From: Patiria pectinifera
Taxonomy: Eukaryota; Echinodermata; Asteroidea; Valvatida; Asterinidae
Direction: 5' to 3'
NCBI GenBank assembly: GCA_029964075.1
Contig: CM057149.1
Location: forward strand, 6,396,465 to 6,460,464
Length of the DNA: 64,000 nucleotides
Every line of letters starts with the position of its first letter. Within the stretch, counting starts at the first letter, position 1. The notes under the pieces were generated by a model. It was not told the DNA's origin and searched no databases. It saw only the letters and a program-made list of their open reading frames with translations. The position numbers and the translations under genes are program-made. This document shows positions 12,501 through 20,967 of the stretch, piece by piece.

Positions 12501-15500
12501 GTGAAGTGTTATAAAACAAATATTGAATGCTTTATCTCGTGGTGAAGTAAAACTAGCCTCCCTCGGTGATCCATGGGCCATTCTATTTTCCCTCGGCTTC
12601 GCCTCGGGGAAATAGAATGGTCCATGGATCACCTCGGGAGGCTAGTTTTACTACACCACTCGAAGCATTCAATATTTGTATACTGTGAATAGGTGTCCAA
12701 TTTAAAAAAAAATTATTTTACCGGCATGACACTGAAGATAAACAGCGACTATTTCTTGGGACTTTGGAAAGATTTCCATATACGAAGTTCACTCAACACT
12801 CTGTGTACAAACCCTATGAGAGGGGACTGAACAATTTTAAGTGTTTTCTAAAAAAATGCTTGTATTTTCTCACTGCTCAAATTGACTTTGATGACATGAA
12901 ATAGCTATCTGGGGGCTTGTTAGTCAATACAGAGGAAAATTAGTGAACTTCGCATATGGTAATCTTGCCGGGACTTTTTTACAGCGACAAGATCTGGTTC
13001 GTCCATGGTTTCATTGTTGTTGTAACTTCAATCATACAAAAAGTTCAAATTGTCCTCTGGGCAATTCCACGGTTACTCACGTTACATTTTTGATGTACTT
13101 TTGAGTTTCCTTGGGGTGTACCTTACTGAACAGGTTTAGTAACTGTTATCCCCATGGTAGATAGAGTAGACCTAGACCTATCTAAGCATCAAAGATGACA
13201 TCCAAAAAAATGTGTTATGTATGATAAACAAAACGCACAAACTTGGTTACTCACGTTACGAAAATATAATGTGAGTAACCGATTTTGTGCGTCTTGTTTA
13301 TCATAACACATTTTTCTGGAAGTCATCTTTGGTGCTTAGGTAGGGTCTAGGTCTACTCTATCTACCATGGGGATAACAGTTATTAAACCTTTTCAGTAAG
13401 GTAATTACAGCCCAAGGAAACTCAAAAGTACATCAAAAATGTAACGTGAGTAACCGTGGAATCGGCCCCTCTTGATACCGAATGCTACATTTATTTTGCA
13501 GAATATTTCATTTTCTCTTCCTGATTCATCACTCTGGAAATATTCTTTTAATGAAGTGAATATTTTGCCATGAACTGGTTAAACATTTTGATAGTGGATA
13601 TTTTGCCGGAGGTAACGACGGCAAACTAACGTTTACTAAAGGTTTGCCGGCGGCAATCCATATCAACAGAGGGCGCTGTACTCTTTTAAGATAGGGCTGA
13701 ATTATAAGATGTATTAAATTCCCACTAAAAGTTGTGTAGCACGTTTGGTGTAGAGGTAACCAAAGGCTCTAGTAAGCGGGATGACTCGGGTTCGATTCCG
13801 ACCACAGCACATTTTTAAGTTGTTTTTTTCCTCATCTCCAAATAAATAAGAATATTCTTCTTTTATTATTTTAACATGTCTCAAACATTTTTTTGCAGAG
13901 TATTACATTTTCTTTTTCAGATTTGTGGCTCTGGAGGATTTTTTTTTTAAAAGGGAAATAAAGTCCGAAATTATAAAATGGTCTGAATCCCATCTTGTGA
14001 ATACGAGGTTACAACGATAATTTTGGCATGGAGCCAGACTAAAATTTGTCACCGGAAAATGTTTTAAGTACAAAAAAACAGTAACTGCGCATGTTCAGTG
14101 CATACCTGTATCCGGCAAACTAACGTTTACTAAAGGTTTGCCGTCTCCGGCAAAATATCCACTGCCTAACATTTTTGTTTTCATTCTTCAGCCAGCACTT
14201 CTTTGTGTAGGCCTATAAGATATTCAGTTGTCAACAAACAGCGAGCGATCGCGTAGCCTGGTAGACAGTGTTCCTGACTTGCAAGTCGCAAGCATGTCGC
14301 TCAAGTTGGAAACCCACACAAAGTTGTTTTTATAACTTTATCTTTGTCTCCAAAAAAGTAAAAATTGTCTTCTTTTTGTTTTAAATTGAATCCTACATTT
14401 AATTGCAGATTCTTTCATTTTCTTTCTGATTTCATTTCTCTGGAGGAGAGGGGGAAAAAGTCCAAAATTGCAGGTCTGATTCCCATCTCGTGAATAGGCC
14501 TACAAATTTAGTCATGACGACAATAAAGGCATGGAACCGGACAAGATTTGTCATGGTAAAGCTTTTCCCATGGTCAAATATCCATTCCTTTTTTTTCTAA
14601 AGGGAAATAATGCATAGCATTAACAAAACATCGAGTCTGATCACAGAATGCCGATTCCCATATCTCTCGTGTATGAATTGAATGACGACAACGAACATGA
14701 TCAGAGAACTTGGATGATGAAACTGAAAGCGCAGCATGCCATGCCAGGCATGAAACCGGTACCACTACCAGACGAGGATTCGTCATGAAATTTCACAGCA
14801 CATGTTCGGTGCCTTGTCCATAAGAAAGCTAAAATATTGGAGACCAGTTGGAAAAAATTCCGTACTCAGATGTCACTTTTTTCAATTAATTTTCTAGCGC
14901 CAAAAGTTACATCTTTTATGGTTATTCCTCCACTTTCCCTCCTCTACTCTCACCCTCTCCTTTCCTTAATTTCTATTTATTAATCAGTCAGTTACGTACT
15001 TCATCGGGATTCGAACCTCTGACGCTTGCTTGATACACGAGACTCTTGACCGCTAGGCCGCGCACGATCGCTGTTGCAATAATCAATCTTTGGACGTATT
15101 TGAAGTATCCATAGAAATAAACTAAATATTTAGTTTGGATACTTCACATACGTCCAAAGATTGATCATTGCAACAGTGATCGTGCGCGGCCTAGCGGTTA
15201 AGAGACTCGTGTATCAAGCAAGCATCCGAGGTTCGAATCTCGATGAAGTAACTGACTGATTAATAAATAGAAATTAAGGAAAGGCGAGGGTGAGAGTAGA
15301 GGAGGGAAAGTGGAGGAATAACCATTAAAAGAGGTAACTTTTGGCGCTAGAAAATTAATTGAAAAAAGTGGTGTCCGGTTAGCAGAATTTTTCCGAACTT
15401 TTCCCGACCGGTTCACGGTAAATTTTTAACTGCCCAAATGCCAAATGGAAAAGACCGGCCGTTTTTTCATGCCGGTTCATCATCGATCATTCACTCACAA

Positions 15501-15747
15501 TGCAATGACTCAGCCATGTCAGCTCAGCCGCGCCTCAGCCTCAGGCTCAGCTAGCTGGTCAGCGCAAACCAAAAAGTAAAAGTCAGTTAACATTGGCCAG
15601 CGCCGGCAAAATTCCAAACCATGTCTTGCGGGGTTGTCTACTTCGACTTACCTTTTTAACTGCATCGGGAATTTTGGACTCTCCATATAACCAAAACTGA
15701 CTCTGCAAAAACTGTGGGATTCTTCGAAGTAACATGGGCGCAGCCAT
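413..15747 (-). CDS. IDH3G: Isocitrate dehydrogenase [NAD] subunit gamma, mitochondrial (complete, 10 exons)
   Basis: This is the regulatory gamma subunit of mitochondrial NAD-dependent isocitrate dehydrogenase, which converts isocitrate to 2-oxoglutarate in the TCA cycle. Coding exons in transcript order are 15747-15652, 11988-11932, 9922-9825, 8697-8515, 7178-7046, 5374-5241, 3966-3864, 3391-3245, 1675-1520 and 508-413. They total 1203 nt, or 400 aa plus stop, close to the roughly 393 aa of the human protein. Residues 1 to about 51 look like a basic mitochondrial presequence. The core follows: [61 protein letters not shown] and NPTATLL. Gamma rather than beta or alpha is chosen because of VIHCKSLPG and FETATRNTGK, where the catalytic alpha subunit has FESVHGTAPD. 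Frame is kept across all nine introns. No AATAAA is visible in the 412 bases after the stop. Confidence 0.96.
567..822. mobile_element. MITE, family with GGGCTC-GTGCAC-type ends (copy 1)
   Basis: About 255 bp starting near CCGTTCACAAGTACCCCCTC and ending TACAGAGCCCATA, whose reverse complement resembles the left end. A copy of roughly 85-90% visible identity in the same orientation lies at 44957-45215. A longer relative is at 40032-40372. It sits in the last IDH3G intron. Confidence 0.6.
1245..1503 (+). mobile_element. tRNA-derived SINE, family S1 (copy a, degenerate head)
   Basis: It contains a Pol III B-box (GGTTCGATTCC), then the family body (GATTGGGTTTTCAGTCCCTG, TTTTCCTCCCACCTCTAAAA) and the end GAATCCTTGG. 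The body is shared with 9560-9790, 41705-41983, 42632-42740, 49249-49535 and 58427-58615. It is antisense to IDH3G and ends about 16 bp from the exon 9 donor. Confidence 0.8.
1520..1675 (-). CDS. IDH3G: IDH3G exon 9
   Basis: This exon encodes [20 protein letters not shown] and onward to MKTVTENK, 52 codons in phase 0. ATRNTGK is gamma-specific. An antisense tRNA-derived SINE ends about 16 bp past the donor GTGTGT. Confidence 0.95.
2338..3005. mobile_element. Inverted-repeat element with CCTAACGTGGCGCACTT ends
   Basis: The left end carries GCCCTAACGTGGCGCACTT near 2348. The right end carries its inverse, AAGTGCGCCACGTTAGGG, near 2971, followed by a second CCACGTTAGGG. An internal TGTGGCGCACTTG lies at about 2661. 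It is a non-autonomous element in an IDH3G intron, with no coding capacity. Confidence 0.55.
3245..3391 (-). CDS. IDH3G: IDH3G exon 8 (substrate/NAD-fold core)
   Basis: This exon encodes [20 protein letters not shown] through [13 protein letters not shown] to FAVFET, 49 codons in phase 0. MPNLYGNI is the family signature. The donor is ACG|GTGAGA. Confidence 0.95.
3605..3660. repeat. Solo end related to the 12.5-kb foldback element
   Basis: The bases AGTTTTATTACACCACTCAA and the following GCAGCAAATGTTTGAATA resemble the right arm of the palindrome at 12511-12682 (TTTTACTACACCACTCGAAG). No partner arm is present nearby. Confidence 0.4.
3864..3966 (-). CDS. IDH3G: IDH3G exon 7
   Basis: This exon encodes [20 protein letters not shown] and then [14 protein letters not shown]. 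The acceptor is TCTTGCAG and the donor CAG|GTACGT. GDGLF and MIVDN align with the human gamma chain. Confidence 0.95.
4137..4658. mobile_element. MITE with CAAGTTYGATCAAGGACC terminal repeats (copy 1)
   Basis: The left end CAAGTTCGATCAAGGACCA is inverted at the right end as TGGTCCTTGATCAAACTTG. The 522-bp element has a second full-length copy at 35717-36231 sharing internal blocks such as TAGCTGGTTATCA and GTCGACTATTCAGGACC. It is non-coding. No clear target duplication is visible. Confidence 0.75.
5241..5374 (-). CDS. IDH3G: IDH3G exon 6
   Basis: The translation runs [20 protein letters not shown], then [20 protein letters not shown] and [14 protein letters not shown] is the conserved IDH3 motif; its Met codon is split across the intron as AT|G. 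The donor is GTAAGA. Confidence 0.93.
5464..5900. repeat. Tandem duplication, two units of about 220 bp
   Basis: The block from ACTTAAATGGATTCAGGGAT to TTTTTGTTCTGATAAGAAC occurs twice, starting near 5468 and 5688, with high identity. It lies in an IDH3G intron and has no coding potential. Confidence 0.8.
6394..6600 (+). mobile_element. tRNA-derived SINE fragment with an internal 80-bp tandem duplication
   Basis: Two adjacent units contain TTCGAACCCTGACGGGG (B-box-like) followed by CTTGTGTTCTTGGGCAAGAC and CAATTGCCTCTCT. The body resembles the S2 SINEs at 10835-11150 and 21540-21865, read on the opposite strand. Confidence 0.55.
7046..7178 (-). CDS. IDH3G: IDH3G exon 5
   Basis: This exon encodes [17 protein letters not shown] and then the IDH3 motif [21 protein letters not shown] is typical of gamma. 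The acceptor is GATTCACAG and the donor GAG|GTCTGA, a slightly weak 5' splice site. Confidence 0.93.
7348..7510. mobile_element. MITE with 30-bp terminal inverted repeats
   Basis: The left end contains GCGTCAGTGCAACAAGGTCG. The right end carries the inverse CGACCTGGTTGCACTGACGC. The element is about 163 bp, and an internal CAACAAGGTCG copy also occurs. It is non-coding. Confidence 0.65.
7655..8095. mobile_element. Foldback MITE
   Basis: Left arm AATTGTGACCTGTTCTGTCA is inverted at the right as TGACAGAACAGGTCACAATT. Similarity extends inward to about 50 bp, including TTCTGGGCA. The AT-rich centre has no coding capacity. Confidence 0.65.
8305..8447. mobile_element. 143-bp MITE with 6-bp target duplication (copy 1)
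   Basis: Left terminus CAGGCATGCAACT and right terminus AGTTGCATGCGTG are inverted copies. It is flanked by CTACAC at 8299-8304 and 8448-8453. Copies 2 and 3 are at 42470-42618 and 51565-51707. Confidence 0.85.
8515..8697 (-). CDS. IDH3G: IDH3G exon 4
   Basis: This exon encodes [15 protein letters not shown] through [16 protein letters not shown] to SDNVRL, matching the IDH3 segment that contains VALKGNI. The acceptor is TTTTCTAG and the donor CAG|GTGCGT. A 143-bp MITE with a 6-bp target duplication lies about 60 bp beyond the donor. Confidence 0.93.
8871..9178. mobile_element. MITE with ATGGGCCTTATGCA terminal repeats
   Basis: The left end ATGGGCCTTATGCATGAGT is inverted at the right as ACTCGTGCATAAGGCCCAT. 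The 308-bp AT-rich interior has no ORF. It lies in the intron between IDH3G exons 3 and 4. Confidence 0.7.
9560..9790 (+). mobile_element. Degenerate tRNA-derived SINE S1 (copy f)
   Basis: B-box GGTTCAAATCCCACC is followed by a diverged S1 body (GTGGATGATTTTTTTAGTCC, CATACAGCTTTTCACCTACA). It is antisense to IDH3G and ends close to the exon 3 donor at 9824. Confidence 0.45.
9825..9922 (-). CDS. IDH3G: IDH3G exon 3 (start of catalytic fold)
   Basis: This exon encodes [19 protein letters not shown] and then [13 protein letters not shown]. The GDGIGPE signature is the conserved N-terminal motif of isocitrate and isopropylmalate dehydrogenases. The acceptor is TTTGACAG and the donor CAG|GTGAGT. 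A degenerate SINE ends a few tens of bases past the donor. Confidence 0.93.
10010..10566. repeat. Three-unit tandem repeat, about 170-195 bp per unit
   Basis: Each unit starts GCTTTTTGACCACAG and ends TTTAAAACCGTTGAAAAAAA, at about 10010, 10209 and 10379. The units share TTTGGCGCACGCTGTATCAA. The second lacks about 25 bp. Confidence 0.85.
10835..11150 (-). mobile_element. tRNA-derived SINE, family S2 (copy 1)
   Basis: On the minus strand the tRNA-like head (GGCCTCGTGGTTAAGGGCAC, then GGGTTCGAGTCCTGGCGGGG) is followed by a tRNA-unrelated body with CTCCACCCAGGAGTAAATGG. A copy with nearly identical sequence lies at 21540-21865. Confidence 0.8.
11222..11653. mobile_element. TTAA element, AGGGAATGTACA family (5'-truncated copy)
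   Basis: It shares AACCAAGAAAAACAATCAT, GGTTCCCTGACTCCAT and CACCAGGTGCCATGATTTTAC-type blocks with 22316-22832 and 54095-54641. It ends at TTAA 11650-11653. The left end is missing where it abuts the S2 SINE. Confidence 0.7.
11720..11875. repeat. Three short tandem units of about 55 bp
   Basis: TGCTGCACTTTGTCAATTGA and ACACCAACGAAAGTGTCCCC recur at about 11735 and 11780, with a diverged third unit at about 11835. It lies just before IDH3G exon 2 in genomic order. Confidence 0.6.
11932..11988 (-). CDS. IDH3G: IDH3G exon 2 (presequence)
   Basis: This is a 57-nt exon of 19 codons, [19 protein letters not shown], the second half of the targeting region. The acceptor is TTGACAG and the donor GTGAGT, phase 0 at both ends. 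It was found by frame continuity; it is too short to stand out as an ORF. Confidence 0.83.
12115..12513. mobile_element. MITE with 25-bp terminal repeats
   Basis: The left end TATAACACCTCACCCACAGA is inverted at the right as TCTGTGGGTGAAGTGTTATA. The element is about 399 bp and directly abuts the palindrome at 12511-12682. Confidence 0.65.
12511..12682. mobile_element. Near-perfect palindrome (foldback element), about 80-bp arms
   Basis: The left arm (AATATTGAATGC, AAAACTAGCCTCCC, GATCCATGG) is inverted at the right (CCATGGATC, GGGAGGCTAGTTTT, GCATTCAATATT). The loop is GGCTTCGCC. A related solo end is at 3605-3660. Confidence 0.75.
13059..13468. mobile_element. 410-bp palindromic foldback element (copy 1)
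   Basis: The arms are about 200 bp each. They carry GGGCAATTCCACGGTTACTC at the left end and its inverse at the right, with CATGGTAGATAGAGTAGACC and its inverse inside. A deleted derivative of the same element lies at 21064-21318. Both lack coding capacity. Confidence 0.85.
13593..14164. mobile_element. MITE with about 50-bp terminal repeats enclosing a tRNA-like sequence
   Basis: The left end AGTGGATATTTTGCCGGAG is inverted at the right as CTCCGGCAAAATATCCACT. Next to each lies GGCAAACTAACGTTTACT. Between them, 13738-13812 looks like a degenerate tRNA (TTGGTGTAGAGGT, GGTTCGATTCC) followed by a T-rich run. Confidence 0.65.
14848..15400. mobile_element. 550-bp palindrome carrying head-to-head tRNA-like promoters
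   Basis: The two arms, about 14848-15115 and 15118-15400, are inverted copies. Each holds a tRNA-like A-box (GGCCTAGCGGT) and B-box (GGTTCGAATC) with AT-rich flanks (AATTAATTTTCTAGCGCC). The centre is TAAATATTTAGTTTGG. This may be two SINEs inserted head to head or a foldback transposon that captured Pol III boxes. Confidence 0.75.
15652..15747 (-). CDS. IDH3G: IDH3G exon 1 (start codon, presequence)
   Basis: This exon encodes 32 residues beginning [15 protein letters not shown], arginine-rich and hydrophobic as expected of a mitochondrial targeting peptide. The start ATG at 15747-15745 lies in an AAGATGGCTGC context. The donor GTAAGT follows AAAAAG, phase 0. Confidence 0.9.
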
Positions 15748-15752
15748 CTTGT
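15740..15752 (-). promoter_or_regulatory. YY1-type motif overlapping the IDH3G start codon
   Basis: ACAAGATGGCTGC spans the ATG and resembles the AAGATGGCGGC element found at the 5' end of many TATA-less housekeeping and mitochondrial genes. No TATA box is visible just upstream. Together with the NRF-1 motif it suggests transcription starts within tens of bases of the ATG. Confidence 0.45.
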
Positions 15753-15766
15753 TTTAGTGCAGTCTG

Positions 15767-15777
15767 GCGCATGCGCA
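15767..15777. promoter_or_regulatory. NRF-1-type palindromic motif upstream of IDH3G
   Basis: The bases GCGCATGCGCA lie 20 bp upstream of the IDH3G start codon and match the core NRF-1 consensus. In animals NRF-1 activates many nuclear genes for mitochondrial proteins, so the position fits. The match is read directly; binding is inferred. Confidence 0.6.
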
Positions 15778-16380
15778 TCATAGCCGCGCTCCGTTTCAAA
15801 CACGAACTACACGGCATTTTGTTTTCGAACAAGTACATTACTTTTTTATTTCAAAACGTGTAGTTGATGTTCTCCCTTAGAACGCGCACTTCGAGTTTTT
15901 ATTTTGTCGAACGCGTGTCAGCGCAGCGTGCTTCGTTTTACATTTTTTAATGTGTAGTTGGTGGTTTTGTATTTTCAAATGTGCATTTGGCATTATTTTA
16001 GAAGCGTAGATCGTGGTGTGTTTTTTTTTCAAACAGGTTGTATGGCAGTTTGTAGTGTTGCTCTGCACATGCGCGTGCACATCCTGAGACTAAAAAATTT
16101 TAGGTAAAAAAAATGTCAGTTGATTTTCCGGATTTTCATCAAAAAGGACGAGGATGAGGGGCTCGCAGGGGGTGCATACCTATTTCACCCAATACTGTAC
16201 CGATGTTCCCCAATACCGAAGTTTGCATGACAAAAAATAGCTTTTTGAGGCGAGAAAAAAATGAAAGGATCGAAAAAGGATGCTGGCGGTAACGATCGAC
16301 AGGCCTTTTTTTTTTACTGGGCCTTATTTTTTTTTTACTGGGCCTTATTCACCTTCTCCCCCCCCCCCCCGATTACATCC
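15778..16380. other. IDH3G upstream / intergenic region
   Basis: GC-richer stretches rich in CGCGC-type dinucleotides (15870-16080) give way to homopolymer T and C tracts at 16305-16370. No gene is seen. It probably includes the IDH3G promoter. Confidence 0.4.
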
Positions 16381-18688
16381 ATATATTTATTTAAGTTAGA
16401 TCGAATTGCAAGAGAGCTGATCTTTTAATTTGGTTGGGAACACACCACAATACACAGATTTTGTTCAAGCACTGAATAATTGATCAACACAGACAAACAC
16501 AATGTGAAGTCAACGTACATTAGTGGTTTTAATTTCAATACTGAAAGAAACATCATTGATAAAATGGTAAATTATCCCCCTGTATTCTAAACAGCCAGAT
16601 TAACTTTGGTAATCATGAAACAGTGGTTGTGCATGGAAAAAGTACAGAACTTCACTGAAAGTATCTAGTTAGATGTGAAGCAGTAATACCAAGATTTTCT
16701 AGCAATATTTTCTGGGTGTGTACAAACTGAAAATGCAATGTATTTGACAATGAAAGAATGCAAAACCATATTCCACAGTAGAAACCCGTTTTAGAAAACA
16801 AAAAGTAGTAAGAATGCTGAGGTAAACAACTAAATACAATACGATAAAAGATTTAACTTCAATAAATACAAGAGTATCGGAAATGCCTACCAAGCACTTC
16901 GGATTATAGAGTAAACGTAAATCTTTAAAGACTGATATACCAACTGTCAATATACAAAATATAGTACTTAATACAAGAGTATAAGTTGATTAATTGACTA
17001 GATTATTAGTACTGGGTACTCAATTAACAAACAAACAAAAAGATGTTTTTCTTTGGGTTTCTATAAGTACTAAACTTGGCTTTCAAAGACTTTCATGAAA
17101 ATCCGTTCCCTATGGATACTGAATAGCCAGCTTTTCAATGACACTCTATCAGCTGCTGCCTAATTGTTCAATCTGCCAGTTGCAACATTCAATGGGATTT
17201 TGCACCGAGTGTCAACTGAAAACCCATCAATTTCACATCGTGTTTCAATTCATCGTGGAAACTGTTCCCTGAAACCCTGTGGGCAATAATAAGAAACAAA
17301 CAAAAAAAGTACAAATCTAGCGTTTAATTCTAACATGGCACATTGATTACATCATCTATACGTTTGACACGATCTACATGTATAGAAAACAAACTGGTCT
17401 ACGAGCACATTTACATAGTCTACATGTTTATCTGGTGATTTTTTTTTTTATCCAATTAAAAATGCTAGATCTTCATCACAGTGTTGTCTGGCTAAACTAA
17501 CACAGCACCTATGTAGCAACTACATCTCACCGACATCACAACGGTCATGTGTACAATTTACAATTTTTCGAAACCCTTACAAATTTCCCGAGAAAACAGT
17601 CAATGGGGTGGGTTTGTCCTAAGAGAACATGGAGAAATAAAGGTGCAATATTGTATTGCTCATGATTTTGGTCAACGCTCGACTCGCAATAGACCGACCC
17701 ACTAATCTCCGCCTACTGCAACAACACATGCTCTTCTGCAATGTCAAACTACATGATAAAGCTGTGGGCATCATGCACAAGTGGCCGTGGATGTATGTCG
17801 GACATAAATGCATTTCAGACATAAATCACGGCTTGGATTGCTCAGAGCATAATGGGGAGGTCCGTTGGCAACTAGGTCAACTACATCCTACTAATGTGTA
17901 CATTCGTTGGAACCCTAGCACTACTGATGAAATTTAAAGACAGTGTGCAACTAGAACCATAAGATTCTACAATCTCCATGCTACAAGAGTACTCAGAAAT
18001 TTGTCATAAAAAGGACACATGAAAAACCACCAACGTCACGCAGTGCACCTATAGTACTGGATTACTTCTTGGTTCGTGTACTACCTCCATAAACACAATC
18101 TGGAATTCAAAGCAATGCTACACCCGTCTACTTCTAGTGGTACTGGACTCTGATCTCCTCCGTGTGTGCAAAAAGTGCCTTCAAAACTGTGCCTACCACT
18201 CAGAAGATTATTTGTCTTCAACTATTACTCACTATGCCTTGTGCAGCTAAGTATACTTCGATTGACTGCAGGGCTAAGGTACCTCACTCGTGCTGAGTAC
18301 AAATGTATTGCTTTTCAATCACTCTGATCCCGTAACCCCCCCCCCTCCCCCATGAAACTTTGAACCATGCTTGTATTTTATACCCTTGCAATTGTTCATG
18401 CCACATATCACTTGACTAATTCTACTCACTACAACGACACTACAAGACATCTATCAACAGACACCACTTTTTTTTTTTTTACAACCAACTAATATTTTAC
18501 AAGTCCTTTCACAAGAAGATTCTTCTAAACTCAGGAAATGTACCCTGTGACAGGTGTCCACTTTGGCAACTACATGTATTTTGCTTCATGTACTAACCTG
18601 ACAAACAAAACCCTGTTTAGCTAGCTGCCTTATTTTGTTAAAACTTGGCCCGCAGCAGCAAGGAAATGGCAGGCAAAAGTGACCCAAG

Positions 18689-19194
18689 TTAAAGCCAGAG
18701 TCCATCATTTGCAGCTATCCAAAAAAGTAACTGGCGTAATTATTGTTGAAAAATATACTGGTTGAAAGATAGTAAGGGGACTAAACTCCCTGTGAAATTT
18801 ATTCTTTCTGGCAAGCTCTCATTTTGAATCAATGAAAGAAGGCATTTCCAACGGTGCGTCTTAAGAAGCACCGTAGGAAAATTTAAATTAGTAGTTTGTT
18901 TTGTTATTCGGCGCAGCGCGCGCAAGCATTGGCACGACGCACAGGCGCGCGCGGTTGCTATAATTCGTCGGATCAGTGCGCGACATCGCGTAAAGCTGCA
19001 ATTCCAAACATGATTTAGTAACTTTTGATTTGAAATTGAGATCCTAGAATGCTGTTTTTCTCAGAATATACAGCTGAAGCTGAGCTGAAACTTCATCAGG
19101 TTAGTTGTTCAGTATCCTTCATCAGATTTTGAACACTTTTGTTGCTTCAAACGAACAAAATGCACAAATTACAAATGATGGACTATGTCTTTAA
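18689..19194. mobile_element. TTAA element, GTCCATCATTTG family (copy 1)
   Basis: The left end TTAAAGCCAGAGTCCATCAT is inverted at the right as GATGGACTATGTCTTTAA, with TTAA at both edges. The 506-bp interior contains CG-rich GGCGCGCGCGGTTGCTAT. Copy 2 at 48196-48713 is very similar. Confidence 0.8.
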
Positions 19195-20122
19195 GGATCA
19201 CACACCTGTTCTGTTCAGGATTTGTCTGTTTACATCTGCGATCTGTTCTTATGACTAGAACAACAACAACCAGACACTAAATAATCTTCATATAGCTACC
19301 CAATGATTTCACAATCTATTTTATGTTGAGTACACATTTAAATAAAAAAGCCTCTTTCCGAACAGTCACAAAACAATTTCAAGCAGATTTTTTTTTCTTC
19401 AAACCTTTGTACAAATGTAGCAGTTTGTTGGTCCATTAATAGGATGGTGCTTTGATAGCAACATATACCTTCAACACTGGGTGGGAAAGGGAACCAGACG
19501 ACACACGTGTCTATACATATTTTTCAATACCATTTGTGACGTTGGGAGTTACGCCGTTCAGTTGCCGAAATCCTTTTTGAAATTGTTTTTCACTGTACAT
19601 GTCATAAAGGCCTGGAAACGCAACAGTTTAAAGATTAAATTGCATAACTTGAGACATTCAACAGATGTTACTTTTGACAATACTGTTAAAAATTTAAAAA
19701 GCCTCGATGAACACTTCACTTTTACATGTATAGCAGCAGCCATTAATACAATCAAAACTAGCCTCTGTCTCAGCCTGACCATGGCCAATTTCCCAAAAAT
19801 TGGTATCGCTCCCAGCTTCGGCACACGTCTCGCTCTAGAATAAGCAGCCAGTAATAATTTTCAATAGTCTAAACTTCGGCATCAATAAGTCTCGATGTTT
19901 GGAAAGTGATTTTGAAGTCTCCCAACTCAGGGATCCTAAATTATGAAGATGTAGGCCTAGGATTGGAAATCCATTTTGAAACTGTTTTCTCAATTTTACT
20001 TGGTAATCTTGAAAATCTTGGGATATCTTTATTACTGCATGCATAGAACGGCAGACCAACTAGTATCATAATGTTGAATGTAAAAGCCAAAGTGAAAAGC
20101 CAAACCACGTGATTTCTTTGCG

Positions 20123-20128
20123 TTTATT
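20123..20128 (-). terminator. Candidate polyadenylation signal AATAAA for contactin
   Basis: AATAAA on the minus strand lies about 730 nt past the contactin stop codon. It is the first canonical signal I find. Usage is inferred; a later signal near 16390 would give a much longer UTR. Confidence 0.35.
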
Positions 20129-20854
20129 CGTTTGTGTACAATCATCTCTTTAGTTATTAAACTCCATTCCTTGAAACGTGAAATTGTTACGATTGAAAAT
20201 TACATCTGAGCTACCATAGGTCGAGACAGAGGTTCACATCACACGCAATGATACATTATTATTATTTTTTTTTAAATACAAAACACAGGAAGTTTACATA
20301 TTAATATTCACAAACTCATAGAAAAGTAAAAATGTCTCTCTGGTAATACACGGAAAGGGAATTTGTTTAAGAATAAAATGTAATTTACACAAAAAAAAGC
20401 ATGTCAGCAACGGTGGTACTTGTAACATTTAAAAATAAACAGACACACTTCTCTGAAAGTACAGCTTTTTTTTGAAGCATGTGAGCAGACATTTGAGTAT
20501 GGAAGAAAGCACACAAAATTCAAACATCTTACAGAAGTAGCCTGGTTTCAAGTCTTTTTAACAATCATTTGTCAAAATTGCGAGTACGTTCTAGTACTTT
20601 TGGGCCACAACTTGATGGAATCACACCACTTGCAACTTGGCACCACAAACTGAGTTCAGTTTGGAAAGCTCACTTCATGATAACTTCCAAATATACTTTC
20701 AAAGAAAATCACTCCAGAGAAACATTATCGATATATATCGATTAATTCTAAACCATGACCTGGTGCAGCACAGACTGGCTAATGTCAAAAAAAAAAAACA
20801 TGTACAGTACACATGATCTCTGTGGTCCCGAAAAAGACACTGGGCGGTACCACT

Positions 20855-20967
20855 TCAATGTAGGTGAAAGGCAATGAGGAGGGGGAGGAGTATAACGAGA
20901 GCAGACTGCGCAACGATGGATGATGCGCCACCCCCATCGCCGCGTGCTGACGGCTCGCCTTCGGCAC
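20855..20967 (-). CDS. CNTN: Contactin exon 18 (GPI-anchor signal, stop)
   Basis: This exon encodes GAEGEPSARGDGGGASSIVA, then QSALVILLLPLIAFHLH and stop at 20857-20855. Small residues (GGGASS) act as the likely anchor site before a hydrophobic tail. No cytoplasmic domain follows. Confidence 0.9.

Larger units (their letters stand above)
16381..20854 (-). other. Contactin 3' UTR and flank
   Basis: This AT-rich region lies downstream of the contactin stop, with no coding ORF of recognisable family. The first clear minus-strand AATAAA is at 20128-20123; another is at about 16391-16386. One TTAA element interrupts it at 18689-19194. How far the UTR extends cannot be told from the sequence. Confidence 0.4.

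Noticed and set aside
413..15747. IDH3 alpha or beta, or NADP-dependent IDH
   Set aside because: ATRNTGK and VIHCKSLPG are gamma features. Alpha has VHGTAPD, beta has HVKSLPG, and NADP enzymes belong to a different subfamily.
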